Source: an uncultured Clostridia bacterium (GTDB taxonomy: Bacteria > Bacillota > Clostridia > Lachnospirales > Lachnospiraceae). From it: a stretch of DNA of 64,000 nt. The stretch covers positions 43,947 to 107,946 of the forward strand of contig CALBNS010000065.1 of NCBI GenBank assembly GCA_937896665.1. The letters are read 5' to 3'. Under the pieces are notes generated by a model. The model saw nothing but the letters and a program-made list of their open reading frames with translations, was not told the DNA's origin and made no database searches. The translations under genes and the position numbers were made by a program. Below are positions 1 through 7,185 of the stretch, piece after piece (the stretch's first letter is position 1; the number at the start of each line of letters is the position of its first letter).

Positions 1-422
1 GTTTTTCCATGTATGAGAGTATTGTCCATTTTTACGGCAATAACAATTAAGACGATTTCTGCTAATTCTGCTGGATAATCGAAATGAATCTCACCGTTAT
101 TAATTCCCTGTTGAATGACTTCTGTAAGTGCAGGCTTGAGTTCCGAAATAACATGTTTCAGATATTTTTGGTGGATATATGCCTGTGCCTGTGCATTTTC
201 CGGCATCACATCCGTTGTATCAGGGTCACGGCTGCGCTTTAGGAATTCCATAGAAGAATCTCGGCATGCCTGAAAAAACATCGCCATCCGTAAGAAAGGG
301 GGGACGTTTGTCTGTTCCACAAGTGTTTTTACGGTTTTAAGTGTCGTTTCATAATTTCGTTCGATAAGCGCATCCAAGATGGCATCTTTTGACGTAAAAA
401 GCCACTGTCCTGATTTTTGTTT
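1..422 (-). pseudogene. TetR-family regulator remnant, DNA-binding part lost
   Basis: The minus strand is open from 422 to the left edge and reads GQWLFTSKDAILDALIERNY onward. That matches the end of a TetR helix-turn-helix (the usual YxxFxSKxxLL stretch) followed by an all-helical ligand-binding domain. An in-frame stop lies at 423-425, so about 45 N-terminal residues with the recognition helix are missing. An ATG at 424-426 in another frame begins MKTKI, a typical TetR opening, which suggests an internal deletion that also shifted the frame. The gene runs off the window, so its C-terminus is not seen. It faces the SCP2-like gene and two GACC-N3-GGTC palindromes lie between them, as expected for an autoregulated divergent pair. 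TetR C-terminal assignment is by pattern only. Confidence 0.6.
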
Positions 423-432
423 TCATAAAGAT

Positions 433-488
433 TGACCGAGGGTCGAAAAAAGTGGTAATGTAGTTTGTATAGAAGTAGACCATTGGTC
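433..488 (+). promoter_or_regulatory. Promoter with two TetR-type operators
   Basis: A -35 box TTGACC (433-438) and a -10 box TAATGT (456-461) are 17 bp apart. The palindrome GACC-GAG-GGTC (434-444) overlaps the -35 and a second, GACC-ATT-GGTC (478-488), lies 44 bp downstream, centre to centre, just after the expected transcription start. Two equal palindromes bracketing a promoter next to a TetR remnant suggest repression by that regulator; the binding itself is inference. Confidence 0.6.
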
Positions 489-512
489 GAAAAGGGAAAA
501 TGGAGGATAAAA

Positions 513-879
513 ATGACCTACTCAGAATACTTTGCGAGTGTGAAACAGGAATTTGCGGGAACTGATGTGAGTGACATTCAGGAACATCTGGCGTATCAGT
601 TCAAAGTTACAGGAGAGGCATCAGGTAATTTTTTATGTAGAAGTAAAGGAAGGTCAGCTTCATATTGAACCTTATGAATATTATGACCGTGATGTTATGT
701 TTACGGCAACGGCAAAAACTCTCCAGTCAATCATCTCTGGAAAAATGGATCCGGTTTTAGCTTTTACACTTCAAAAATTAAAAGTTGAGGGCAACTTTAA
801 TAAGGCATTAAAACTTACAGAATTGATTCAGAGAAAAAAAGGAGAAAGATGCGTGTTAAGAAAAAAGAATGGCCATTGA
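513..879 (+). pseudogene. SCP2 sterol-binding-fold protein, frameshifted
   Basis: ATG 513 follows TGGAGG at 501-506. The first frame reads MTYSEYFASVKQEF and stops at 668; the second frame continues as YVEVKEGQLHIEPYEYYD to the stop at 879. Together they make a SCP2-type domain of about 120 residues (beta strands, then FTATAKTLQSIISGKMDP and a C-terminal helix), small lipid-binding proteins common in Clostridia. The break sits at a run of six T (629-634); five T would restore one continuous frame. This may be a true pseudogene, a slippage-variable gene or a read error. It is divergent from the TetR remnant, which probably controlled it. Confidence 0.65.
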
Positions 880-907
880 TCAAGTGCTTAGTGGTCACTC
901 TTTTTTT
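877..907 (+). terminator. Likely intrinsic terminator after the SCP2-like gene
   Basis: TGATCA (877-882) pairs with TGGTCA (892-897, one G-U pair) and is followed closely by seven T at 901-907. The stem is short, so the call is moderate. Confidence 0.45.
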
Positions 908-918
908 ATCATAGTCTA

Positions 919-1006
919 TTGACAAAATGGTATTATATGGCGTATAGTATGAGTGTACAATATTATATGTCGCATAATATTGAAGATAAAATAATATTAT
1001 ATAGGG
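919..1006 (+). promoter_or_regulatory. PadR operon promoter with tandem AT-rich operators
   Basis: TTGACA (919-924) and TATAGT (943-948) form a promoter with an 18 bp spacer. Two 20 bp imperfect palindromes start at 931 (TATTATATGGCGTATAGTAT) and 961 (TATTATATGTCGCATAATAT), exactly 30 bp apart, and a further half site ATAATATTATAT begins at 991. The first covers the -10. This spacing, about three helical turns, suits cooperative binding by dimers of the PadR protein encoded just downstream. Binding is inferred from position. Confidence 0.65.
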
Positions 1007-1077
1007 CAAGATCCTAACCCGATAGGAGGCGAGGATCGAATCAGTAACAGGAAAACCCAGGAAAAGGGAGTGAAAAC

Positions 1078-1395
1078 ATGGTATTTAATACAGGTGCAGC
1101 TCTTCTAGATGCCATTGTGCTGGCAGTTGTGTCGAAGGAGGAGCAGGGAACATACGGCTACAAGATTACACAGGACGTGAGACAGGTCCTGGAAGTGTCT
1201 GAGTCCACGCTATATCCCGTACTACGCAGACTTCAAAAGGATGAATGTCTGGCAGTGTATGATATGGAATTCGGTGGACGAAATCGCAGATACTACAGGT
1301 TGACGGAAAAGGGCGCGGCACAGTTGAATCTGTATCAGGTTGAGTGGAAATCCTACACATTGAAAATTAGCAAATTATTCGAGGGAGGAAAATAG
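1078..1395 (+). CDS. PadR-family transcriptional regulator
   Basis: A 105-residue winged-helix protein. The core reads YGYKITQDV, then ESTLYPVLRRLQKDECL and GGRNRRYYRLTEKG, which is the PadR helix-turn-helix plus wing; the C-terminus is a short dimerisation helix. ATG 1078 follows a GGGAGTG ribosome site. The next gene starts 2 bp after its stop. PadR regulators next to DUF1700 and DUF4097 genes are a recurrent Firmicutes module, usually autorepressed and opened by envelope stress or by a ligand. The tandem palindromes at 931-980 are the probable operator. The signal sensed cannot be told from the sequence. Confidence 0.9.
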   Translation: MVFNTGAALLDAIVLAVVSKEEQGTYGYKITQDVRQVLEVSESTLYPVLRRLQKDECLAVYDMEFGGRNRRYYRLTEKGAAQLNLYQVEWKSYTLKISKLFEGGK

Positions 1396-1396
1396 T

Positions 1397-2080
1397 ATGA
1401 ATCGAATAGAATTTATGGAGCAGTTAGAACGTTTGCTTTCTGATATTCCTGAAGGTGACAGACTGGATGCCATAGCATATTATAATGATTATTTTGATGA
1501 GGCAGGTGTGGAAAATGAGGCAAAAGTAATTCAGGAATTAGGAAGTCCCGGCAAAGTTGCTGCAATTATTAAAGCAGATCTGAATGCATCGGGAAATGAG
1601 CATGCAGAATATACAGAGCAAGGTTACTCAGATGGACGCACGAATGCGAATCAAAATATGCTATCCAGAAAAGAGAGCGGATACCGAGAACCAAGACAGA
1701 AGCGGAAAATTCCTTTGGCATTGCTTATTGTATTGATTGTTTTTGCATCTCCGATGCTGATTGGGATTGGCGGCGGATTGTTAGGTGCTCTGGTAGGATT
1801 GGTTGCCGCATTGTTTGGAGTCATTATTACGGTAGTAGCAGGTGGATTTGCTTTTCTGATGTCGGGCGTGGTTGGTTTAGTATACGGTATTTTTAGGATT
1901 GTGTTTAGTCCTGTCGAGGGGCTTGTGTACTTGGGTATAGGAAGTCTTGCCCTTGCAGCAGGGATTCTTCTGGTTGTTTTATTTGTATGGTGTGCATTCA
2001 AATGGATTCCGGCATTATTTCGTTGGCTTGTGAATCTGTGTCAGAAACTGCTTTACAGAGATGGAGGGAGGAATCAATAA
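1397..2080 (+). CDS. DUF1700 (HAAS-domain) membrane protein
   Basis: 227 residues. The first 60 or so, MNRIEFMEQLERLLSDIPEG through DYFDEAG and ELGSPGKVAAIIKAD, form the HAAS helical domain found at the N-terminus of DUF1700 proteins. A charged linker with RQKRK leads to a glycine-rich hydrophobic region (about residues 105-205) with three or four membrane spans. The family is known to sit beside PadR regulators and DUF4097 proteins, and the HAAS domain is thought to contact the regulator. The stop overlaps the next start by one base (2080), so the two genes are translationally coupled. Confidence 0.85.
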   Translation: MNRIEFMEQLERLLSDIPEGDRLDAIAYYNDYFDEAGVENEAKVIQELGSPGKVAAIIKADLNASGNEHAEYTEQGYSDGRTNANQNMLSRKESGYREPRQKRKIPLALLIVLIVFASPMLIGIGGGLLGALVGLVAALFGVIITVVAGGFAFLMSGVVGLVYGIFRIVFSPVEGLVYLGIGSLALAAGILLVVLFVWCAFKWIPALFRWLVNLCQKLLYRDGGRNQ

Positions 2081-2838
2081 TGAAAAAGTTTACAAAGATA
2101 GCTTTGATCATTGCATCCATTATGTCGGTGATTGGGGTGCTTTGCCTGATAGGGTCTTTTGCCATGGGATTTACATGGGGAACATTTGCTGACATGGTAC
2201 AAAGTGGGAAATTTAGTTTTGGTTTCAGTGGGAAAAATTCTGGAATTATCCATATGGGAAAAAGCGTATGTTCAGACGAAGTGGAGGAAAAATGCAGAAA
2301 TCTGGATATTGAGCTTAAAGCCGGTATTCTGAAGATATATTATGATGATGTGAATTATATTCAAATTGAGCAGGAAGATGTGCCAGGATTCAAGTATTAT
2401 ATAGATGAGGAAACGCTGTATGTTGAAGGCGGCAGCAAATTCGGTATCCATCATTCCGCTGGAACAGTTACTCTTGTGATTCCAAAGAATATGATATTTG
2501 ATGAAGTCGATTTAGAAATCGGTGCGGGTGAAGCGAATGTGGAAGGACTAGCAGCAAACACGGTTAATGTAGATGTTGGCGCAGGAGAGGCAGATATCAC
2601 GGGTTTGGATGTGAAGAATCTGAATGCAGAAACCGGTGCAGGGCAACTATATATGGAACTAATTGGTTCAGAAGAAGATTACAATTATGATGTGGAGTGT
2701 GGTGTCGGAGAAGTTCAGATCGGAGAAAGTACTTTTGAAGGTCTTGGAAGAGAACAACATCTCACACATCCGGGTGCAAACCGATTCCTAGATGTAGAAT
2801 GTGGAGTCGGAGAAATTCAGATTGAATTTCAAAAATAG
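2080..2838 (+). CDS. DUF4097-type repeat protein with N-terminal membrane anchor
   Basis: 252 residues from ATG 2080, chosen because GGAGGG lies at 2064-2069 and the start overlaps the DUF1700 stop. A membrane helix (residues about 6-30) is followed by an outer domain with five related strands, IGAGEANVEG, VGAGEADITG, TGAGQLYMEL, CGVGEVQIGE and CGVGEIQIEF. These Gly-rich repeats are typical of the beta-solenoid DUF4097 fold (putative adhesin-like). The protein is probably held on the outer face of the membrane. Its role is unknown; the operon suggests envelope homeostasis. Confidence 0.8.
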   Translation: MKKFTKIALIIASIMSVIGVLCLIGSFAMGFTWGTFADMVQSGKFSFGFSGKNSGIIHMGKSVCSDEVEEKCRNLDIELKAGILKIYYDDVNYIQIEQEDVPGFKYYIDEETLYVEGGSKFGIHHSAGTVTLVIPKNMIFDEVDLEIGAGEANVEGLAANTVNVDVGAGEADITGLDVKNLNAETGAGQLYMELIGSEEDYNYDVECGVGEVQIGESTFEGLGREQHLTHPGANRFLDVECGVGEIQIEFQK

Positions 2839-2878
2839 TCTAGAATAGAAAAATATTATAATTCAGGAGGGAATCATT

Positions 2879-3061
2879 ATGGAAAACAAGAGATTATATC
2901 GATCATCTACAAATTATATGCTGGCAGGCGTTTGTGGAGGTATTGCAGAGTACTTTAACATTGATCCGACGCTGGTTCGTCTGGCTTGGGTTTTGTTCTC
3001 GGCATTTGGAGGCTCCGGTGTGCTGGCCTATATTGTAGCTGCAATTATTATCCCAAAGTAA
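2879..3061 (+). CDS. PspC-domain small membrane protein
   Basis: 60 residues, all one PspC domain: KRLYRSSTNYMLAGVCGGIA, then EYFNIDPTLVRLAWVLF and a glycine-containing transmembrane helix ending VAAIIIPK. ATG 2879 follows AGGAGGG. PspC proteins act in membrane stress responses (named for the phage-shock regulon) and bind the inner membrane. It lies 40 bp after the DUF4097 gene and probably shares its transcript, consistent with a PadR-controlled envelope stress cluster. Confidence 0.9.
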   Translation: MENKRLYRSSTNYMLAGVCGGIAEYFNIDPTLVRLAWVLFSAFGGSGVLAYIVAAIIIPK

Positions 3062-3143
3062 TAGACAATTAATAGTTATTTTTGATATATTGATTGCAGA
3101 TGCAAATAAACGATTGGCAGACAAGGAGTAAGAGAGAAGGTTT

Positions 3144-4019
3144 ATGTGGATTCATATGTTAGAACATGTATTGCTGCATTCGTTGGAGGAAACGGTAAAA
3201 TTGGTTCCGTTCCTGTTTCTCACGTATTTGGCGATGGAATATCTGGAGAACAGGGCCGGGCAGCGAACCATTAAGATGTTGTCAAAGACAGGGAAGAAGG
3301 GACCTGCGATAGGGGCTGCACTGGGGATGATTCCCCAGTGTGGCTTCTCGGCAGCTGCAGCAAATTTATATGCCGGCGGCGTGATCACGGTCGGTACGAT
3401 GGTGGCTGTTTTTCTGTCAACTTCCGATGAGATGCTTCCTATCCTGATTTCAGGGAGAGCAGACACAAAAGAGATTATTGGAATTGTGTTAGCAAAGGTA
3501 CTAGTAGGATGCGTGGCGGGATTTCTTGTGGATTATTTGGTTCGCAGGCTGAACCACGGAGAACAAAAAGGACTGCAGATTCATGAAATTTGCGAGAGAG
3601 ATCGCTGCCGCTGCGAGGAGGGCAGTATTTTTAAGTCTGCCCTGATACATTGCGCGAATATTACGGTATTCATATTTGGGGTACTATTTGTCATTCACTT
3701 GCTTGCAGAGGCAATTGGCATGGAAGAACTGTTGGGAGCAGCTGCGAAGTATCCGCTCTTAAGTATTTTATTTGTAGCTTTGCTTGGCATGATTCCAAAT
3801 TGTGCGGTTTCAGTGGCAATTACGACCTTGTATCTGGAAGGAGTATTATCTTTTGGAAGTATGTTTGCAGGGTTATTATCCTGTGCGGGAATCGGAATTG
3901 CTATTTTATTCAAAGTGAATCCGAACCGGAAGAAGAATATAATCATTGCGGGCGGAATTTACGGAATCAGTATTTTAAGTGGTATTTTGATGGAAATGAT
4001 ATTTTCCCAAGTGGCGTGA
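3144..4019 (+). CDS. ArsP_2-type putative metal/metalloid exporter
   Basis: A 291-residue membrane protein with two matching halves, a sign of internal duplication: ALGMIPQCGFSAAAANLYAGG in the first and LLGMIPNCAVSVAITTLYLEG in the second, each with a Pro-x-Cys motif in a membrane helix. A cysteine- and charge-rich cytoplasmic loop (CERDRCRCEEG, about residues 150-160) separates them. This pattern fits the PF11449 10TM heavy-metal exporter family, annotated variously as arsenic efflux or manganese transport. The substrate is not settled by sequence. It follows the PspC gene after 82 bp with no clear terminator, so co-transcription is possible. Confidence 0.7.
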   Translation: MWIHMLEHVLLHSLEETVKLVPFLFLTYLAMEYLENRAGQRTIKMLSKTGKKGPAIGAALGMIPQCGFSAAAANLYAGGVITVGTMVAVFLSTSDEMLPILISGRADTKEIIGIVLAKVLVGCVAGFLVDYLVRRLNHGEQKGLQIHEICERDRCRCEEGSIFKSALIHCANITVFIFGVLFVIHLLAEAIGMEELLGAAAKYPLLSILFVALLGMIPNCAVSVAITTLYLEGVLSFGSMFAGLLSCAGIGIAILFKVNPNRKKNIIIAGGIYGISILSGILMEMIFSQVA

Positions 4020-4043
4020 AATTGATTAAGGAAGGGGATGTCG

Positions 4044-4059
4044 CACTAAGTGCTTAGTG
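4044..4059 (+). repeat. Perfect hairpin CACTAA-GTGC-TTAGTG
   Basis: A 6 bp perfect stem with a 4-base loop lies 26 bp after the exporter gene stop, with no clean T run after it. Its 3-prime 12 bases (AAGTGCTTAGTG) recur exactly at 882-893, also just behind a gene end. It may be a weak terminator or processing site. Confidence 0.4.
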
Positions 4060-4073
4060 AGCAGCCCTATTTT

Positions 4074-4217
4074 GTGTATGATAGGAAAGTAGTATTCTTG
4101 GAACGCTTCCTAGCGATAGGGGTGTATTTCTTTATTACGGTCGGTGTTGTCTGGCCAGTGGCGGGGCTACTCTATGGTGCGTTGATTGCAACTATAAATA
4201 TTATAAGGAAAAAGTAA
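4074..4217 (+). CDS. Possible small membrane protein or gene remnant
   Basis: An open frame with GTG at 4074 gives 47 residues: YDRKVVFLERFLAIGVYFF, then ITVGVVWPVAGLLYGALI and a basic tail IRKK. It would be a small protein with one long or two short membrane segments. No good ribosome site precedes it and the frame is open back to 4050, so it could equally be the tail of a lost gene. No family is recognised. It ends 66 bp before the split deacetylase. Confidence 0.3.
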   Translation: MYDRKVVFLERFLAIGVYFFITVGVVWPVAGLLYGALIATINIIRKK

Positions 4218-4283
4218 ACTATCCGTCTAAGACGAGCAAACTTGAGCATAGATTGAAATAAAAGCAAGAAGTCTGGAGTAAAG

Positions 4284-4464
4284 ATGAAAAGGAAACAATG
4301 GAAACTTGGATTACTTGTAGCTGTTCTGTTAATTGGTGCAGGATTGAGTCTTTCAAGAGTAGTGAATGTAAGTAATACAGTGAACGGAAGAGAACTTCCG
4401 ATTTATTCGGTGGAGACGGATGAAAAGAAGGTTGCACTGAGTTTTGATGCCGCGTGGGGGAATG
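4284..4464 (+). pseudogene. PdaB-like polysaccharide deacetylase, 5-prime part, split by an element
   Basis: Residues 1-60 of a carbohydrate-esterase-4 deacetylase: an N-terminal membrane helix (KLGLLVAVLLIGAGL), then a strand leading to VALSFDAAWGN, motif 1 of the NodB fold in the variant seen in PdaB-like enzymes. The frame leaves homology at 4464 and stops at 4496. The rest of the gene resumes at 8853: 181 nt here plus 569 nt there is 750 nt, exactly 250 codons, and the joined codon gives Glu (AWG-N-E-D-T). PdaB-type enzymes are membrane-linked deacetylases of the sporulation group. In the integrated state no full enzyme can be made. Confidence 0.85.
4453..4464. other. Left attachment core (attL)
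   Basis: CGTGGGGGAATG, identical to the right core. Just inside the element the sequence is GTTGCTCGGGTTAC, whose GGTTAC is the inverse of GTAACC just inside the right end. Joined as attP, the site has AACCAT and ATGGTT arms 12 bp apart, the dyad expected of a serine-recombinase site. Confidence 0.8.
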
Positions 4465-4485
4465 GTTGCTCGGGTTACAAAATGA

Positions 4486-4895
4486 AGTGGAAATGAAAGA
4501 GAAAGGCAATTAAAAGAACTAATCAAAAAGCTTTGTGATTCTAATACAAGAAACGCATTAACAAGAGATATATTTATTGATTATATTTTAGATGCATAGC
4601 TTGCAGATGGTGGTTGGACATTCTCCGGCAATGTCACTAACCCTGATATGACAAGTATGGCAATCCAGTCTCTCGCTCCTTACTATATCAAAAATGACAG
4701 AGTGAAAATCGCTGTTGATAAGGCTGTAAACACGTTGTCTTTAATGCAACAAAATGATGGCGGATTTAAGTTGGCTTATAATAACAAGGTTAACAATCTA
4801 CTACTGTTGATTCTGATGTAAATAATGGCGTAACAGATAACAATCAAAGCACAGACAAAGATATCACTTTACCACAAACAGGCGATAATTTTTGA
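4486..4895 (+). pseudogene. Remnant of an LPXTG-anchored prenyltransferase-repeat surface protein
   Basis: A continuous frame reads LKELIKKLCDSNTRNALTR, a TAG at 4597-4599 (probably from CAG), then LADGGWTFSGNVTNPDMTSM and QQNDGGFK. The DGGW and DGGF units belong to squalene/prenyltransferase-like alpha-toroid repeats found in clostridial cell-surface proteins. A frameshift near 4790-4810 leads to a Ser/Asn/Asp-rich linker ending DITLPQTGDNF. LPQTG is a sortase signal, but the usual hydrophobic helix and basic tail are missing after it. There is no start codon, so it is dead coding DNA brought by or trapped in the element. Confidence 0.65.
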
Positions 4896-4914
4896 TTTGC
4901 GGAGGAAAAGAATA

Positions 4915-5184
4915 TTGAAAGAAAAATTTATTGATACAGAATTTTATCAGTTTATGCAAAATAAAAATTGCGAGTTTTTTCCTTGCCATAAGGTGAGTAA
5001 TACGGACTCCTTTAACTGTTTGTTTTGTTTTTGCCCGCTATATACCTTTGCAAACTGCGGTGGTAATTTTATACAAACCAAAGATGGCATAAAAAATTGT
5101 GAACTATGCACTTTGCCTCATAGGAAAGAGAATTATGCTTATATTATCGGGAAATTAAAAGATACGGGTGGTTCCTTAAAGTGA
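4915..5184 (+). CDS. Cysteine-rich small domain protein (PF04071-like)
   Basis: 89 residues starting at TTG 4915, chosen because GGAGG at 4901-4905 is 9 bp away. It has a metal-binding pattern: FFPCHK, CLFCFCPLY, NCGGNF, CELCTLPH, with nine cysteines and two well-placed histidines, then an amphipathic helix YAYIIGKLKD. This matches the small cysteine-rich (zf-like) family seen in clostridia and methanogens, often near cobalamin or metal genes; its function is not established. It looks intact although its neighbours in the element are decayed. Confidence 0.65.
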   Translation: MKEKFIDTEFYQFMQNKNCEFFPCHKVSNTDSFNCLFCFCPLYTFANCGGNFIQTKDGIKNCELCTLPHRKENYAYIIGKLKDTGGSLK

Positions 5185-5276
5185 ATGCTTTTTGTAAATA
5201 CGACCCTATCATTAATTTTCTCTTTTTTAGGGGTTGTCGGCTTCTCAATGTTTTTCATGTATCCGATAACACCTCA

Positions 5277-5434
5277 ATTGAAGATTTATATTACGGCAAC
5301 ATAAGCCCGCACGAAAAGTATCATATCAGAGGCGCTCATGGAGCTGTATATGTATGCTATCACTACTAAAAATGACCTATGAGAAGATTTTAGATACAGT
5401 AAAAGAGGTCAAAGAGGAAACCGCTGACGAATAA
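5277..5434 (+). pseudogene. DUF6809-like fragment, frameshifted
   Basis: The first frame reads IEDLYYGNISPHEKYHIRG; after a frame change near 5330 the other frame gives MTYEKILDTVKEVKEETADE to a stop at 5434. Short proteins that begin with a LYYGNI(S/R)P motif are common cargo of clostridial mobile elements. The N-terminus and reading frame are broken, so it is not functional. Upstream, 5185-5276 holds only a short hydrophobic open frame of unknown origin. Confidence 0.45.
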
Positions 5435-5446
5435 TGTGCAAGTATA

Positions 5447-5545
5447 TTACGGCTGATTTTGAAATATAATATATATTAGCCGATATATGATTGCTTTTTT
5501 GTCTTATTTCGGCTAAAATAAAATCAGATTAAAAATTAGCCGAAA
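5447..5545 (+). promoter_or_regulatory. Four CGGCT/AGCCG repeats upstream of the ATPase gene
   Basis: TTACGGCTGA (5447-5456), TTAGCCGATA (5476-5485), TTTCGGCTAA (5507-5516) and TTAGCCGAAA (5536-5545) stand in a 100 bp AT-rich leader. The last two are a perfect 10 bp inverted repeat. They end 15 bp before the ATPase start, so they are probably operators or a structured leader controlling that gene. The binding factor is not known. Confidence 0.6.
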
Positions 5546-5560
5546 AAGGTGGAGGTAGTT

Positions 5561-6784
5561 ATGGAATATATTACAAGGAATCTTGAGAGCGTAGTACAGC
5601 AGGTTACAAAGGAGTATCCGGTGGTTCTGGTTACAGGACCAAGGCAAGTTGGAAAGACCACAATGCTTCAAAAAATGATGGAAGGAACCCACAGAGGGTA
5701 TGTGTCTTTGGATGATTTGAATGAGAGAAGTATTGCTAAGACAGACCCGGAATTATTTTTACAGTTACACAAGCCACCGGTATTGATTGATGAGGTTCAG
5801 TATGCACCGGAGCTGTTCACTTATATTAAAATGTATGTAGATAAGAACCGCACTCCGGGGGATTTTTGGCTTACGGGTTCGCAAGTGTTTAAGATGATGA
5901 AGGGTGTACAGGAGTCTTTGGCCGGAAGAGTGGCGGTGCTTTCATTAACATCTCTGTCGCAAGCGGAAATATATGGTGGTTCGACAGAACCATTTGTGGT
6001 TGATTTGGAAGCATTGAACACAAGAAAAGAAGGGAAAGAGGAAGCTGATACTAGAGCCGTATTTGAGCGCATTTATAAAGGCTCTATGCCTGCCATTGTT
6101 AGTGGTGTAAATAGCAATAGCAAAATCTTCTATAACAGTTACCTGAGCACATATATAGAGCGTGATGTGAGGGAGTTATCTGATACGATTGATTCTTTAA
6201 AATTCTTACGCTTTATCACGGCGGTGGCAGCAAGATGTGGACAAATGCTGAATGTAACCGATATAGCAAGAGATGCAGATATCAATGGGGTTCAAGCTAA
6301 GAATTGGCTCGGAATATTAGAAACATTGGGAATTATCTTTTATCTCCATCCATATTCCAACAACCTTCTCAAACGGTTGGTGAAAACGCCTAAACTTTAT
6401 TTTTATGATACAGGCCTTGTATGCTATTTGACAAAGTGGAGTAGTGCAGAGACTTTGGAAAGTGGTGCTATGAATGGAGCTATTTTGGAAAATTATGTTG
6501 TGGCTGAAATTGTGAAGACCTATCTAAACAATGGAAAACAGCCATATTTGTATTATTATCGCGATAGGGATGCGAAGGAAATAGATATTGTGTTAGAACA
6601 TGATGGTGTACTAAACCCAATAGAAATTAAGAAGACTTCGAATCCGGGAACGGAGCTAATCAGGGTATTTGATTTACTAGATAAGGCTTCTACTCCACGG
6701 TCAAAGGGAGCAGTTGTCTGTATGAAACCGGGATTGAGTGCAATTGACAGGGATAATTATATTGTACCTGTGTGGATGATTTAA
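5561..6784 (+). CDS. AAA_14/DUF4143 ATPase
   Basis: 407 residues from ATG 5561, preceded by GGTGGAGG. The N-terminal AAA_14 domain has Walker A GPRQVGKTT (about residue 29), Walker B PVLIDEVQ (about 75) and a sensor WLTGSQ. The C-terminal DUF4143 part has a winged-helix-like stretch (NVTDIARDADINGVQAKNWL), the signature KLYFYDTGLVCYL and a PD-(D/E)xK-like end: RDRDAKEIDIVLE with PIEIKKT. The family is widespread in bacteria and archaea with sporadic distribution; its role is unproven, with suggestions of nucleic-acid handling or conflict functions. It is the only full-length gene of size in the element besides the recombinase. Confidence 0.85.
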   Translation: MEYITRNLESVVQQVTKEYPVVLVTGPRQVGKTTMLQKMMEGTHRGYVSLDDLNERSIAKTDPELFLQLHKPPVLIDEVQYAPELFTYIKMYVDKNRTPGDFWLTGSQVFKMMKGVQESLAGRVAVLSLTSLSQAEIYGGSTEPFVVDLEALNTRKEGKEEADTRAVFERIYKGSMPAIVSGVNSNSKIFYNSYLSTYIERDVRELSDTIDSLKFLRFITAVAARCGQMLNVTDIARDADINGVQAKNWLGILETLGIIFYLHPYSNNLLKRLVKTPKLYFYDTGLVCYLTKWSSAETLESGAMNGAILENYVVAEIVKTYLNNGKQPYLYYYRDRDAKEIDIVLEHDGVLNPIEIKKTSNPGTELIRVFDLLDKASTPRSKGAVVCMKPGLSAIDRDNYIVPVWMI

Positions 6785-7011
6785 GACAGACTAATCTAGT
6801 ATGAATTGTGCGAAGTTACTATGTTTTTGGCGGAGTGTTGCGACAAACACTTCGCTATTTCTATGCCCAAAAGGTCAAATTATTTCTTTAAAAAAATTAT
6901 TTCTCAAATTAAAAAAACAAATTTTCAATCATTATATAGAGGAAGGAATTTATTTTGTGTTAGTTCAAGGGTCTCTTTCATAAATTTAACCAAAGAGATG
7001 GAGGCATAACT

Positions 7012-7119
7012 ATGACCAAACAAAACGAGTATAAGATTGAGAGAGTGTTTTTGGGGATAATTACGAGTGAAGAGTTGATTTACAAAATAATCCTTTCAAA
7101 ATTGAGAGAAAGGAAATAA
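7012..7119 (+). CDS. Small ORF upstream of the recombinase
   Basis: 35 residues: MTKQNEYKIERVFLGIITSE then ELIYKIILSKLRERK. ATG 7012 follows GATGGAGG with good spacing. Short ORFs with an RVFxGxxTxEEL-like pattern occur just before serine recombinase genes in clostridial elements, so this may be an accessory factor such as an excision-direction helper; that is inference. The 6785-7011 stretch before it has only short open frames without family likeness. After it, 7120-7185 holds a second short frame ending IAVLDYTFSMVAIEWCKNEK, probably decayed. Confidence 0.5.
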   Translation: MTKQNEYKIERVFLGIITSEELIYKIILSKLRERK

Positions 7120-7185
7120 AAACAATTGCATTCATAGCTGTGTTGGATTACACTTTCAGTATGGTAGCAATTGAATGGTGTAAGA

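Noticed and set aside
296..303. Frameshift at the six-G run in the TetR remnant
   Set aside because: On careful reading the minus frame continues through the run (NVPPFLRMAMFF); the damage is at the N-terminal end instead.
5181..5369. 62-codon frame within the element as a real gene
   Set aside because: It joins an unrelated hydrophobic stretch to a broken DUF6809-like start and changes frame; treated as remnant DNA.
6801..7009. Two overlapping 60- to 67-codon frames between the ATPase and recombinase genes
   Set aside because: Low-complexity AT-rich DNA, no ribosome site, no recognisable domain; only the ORF at 7012 is supported.
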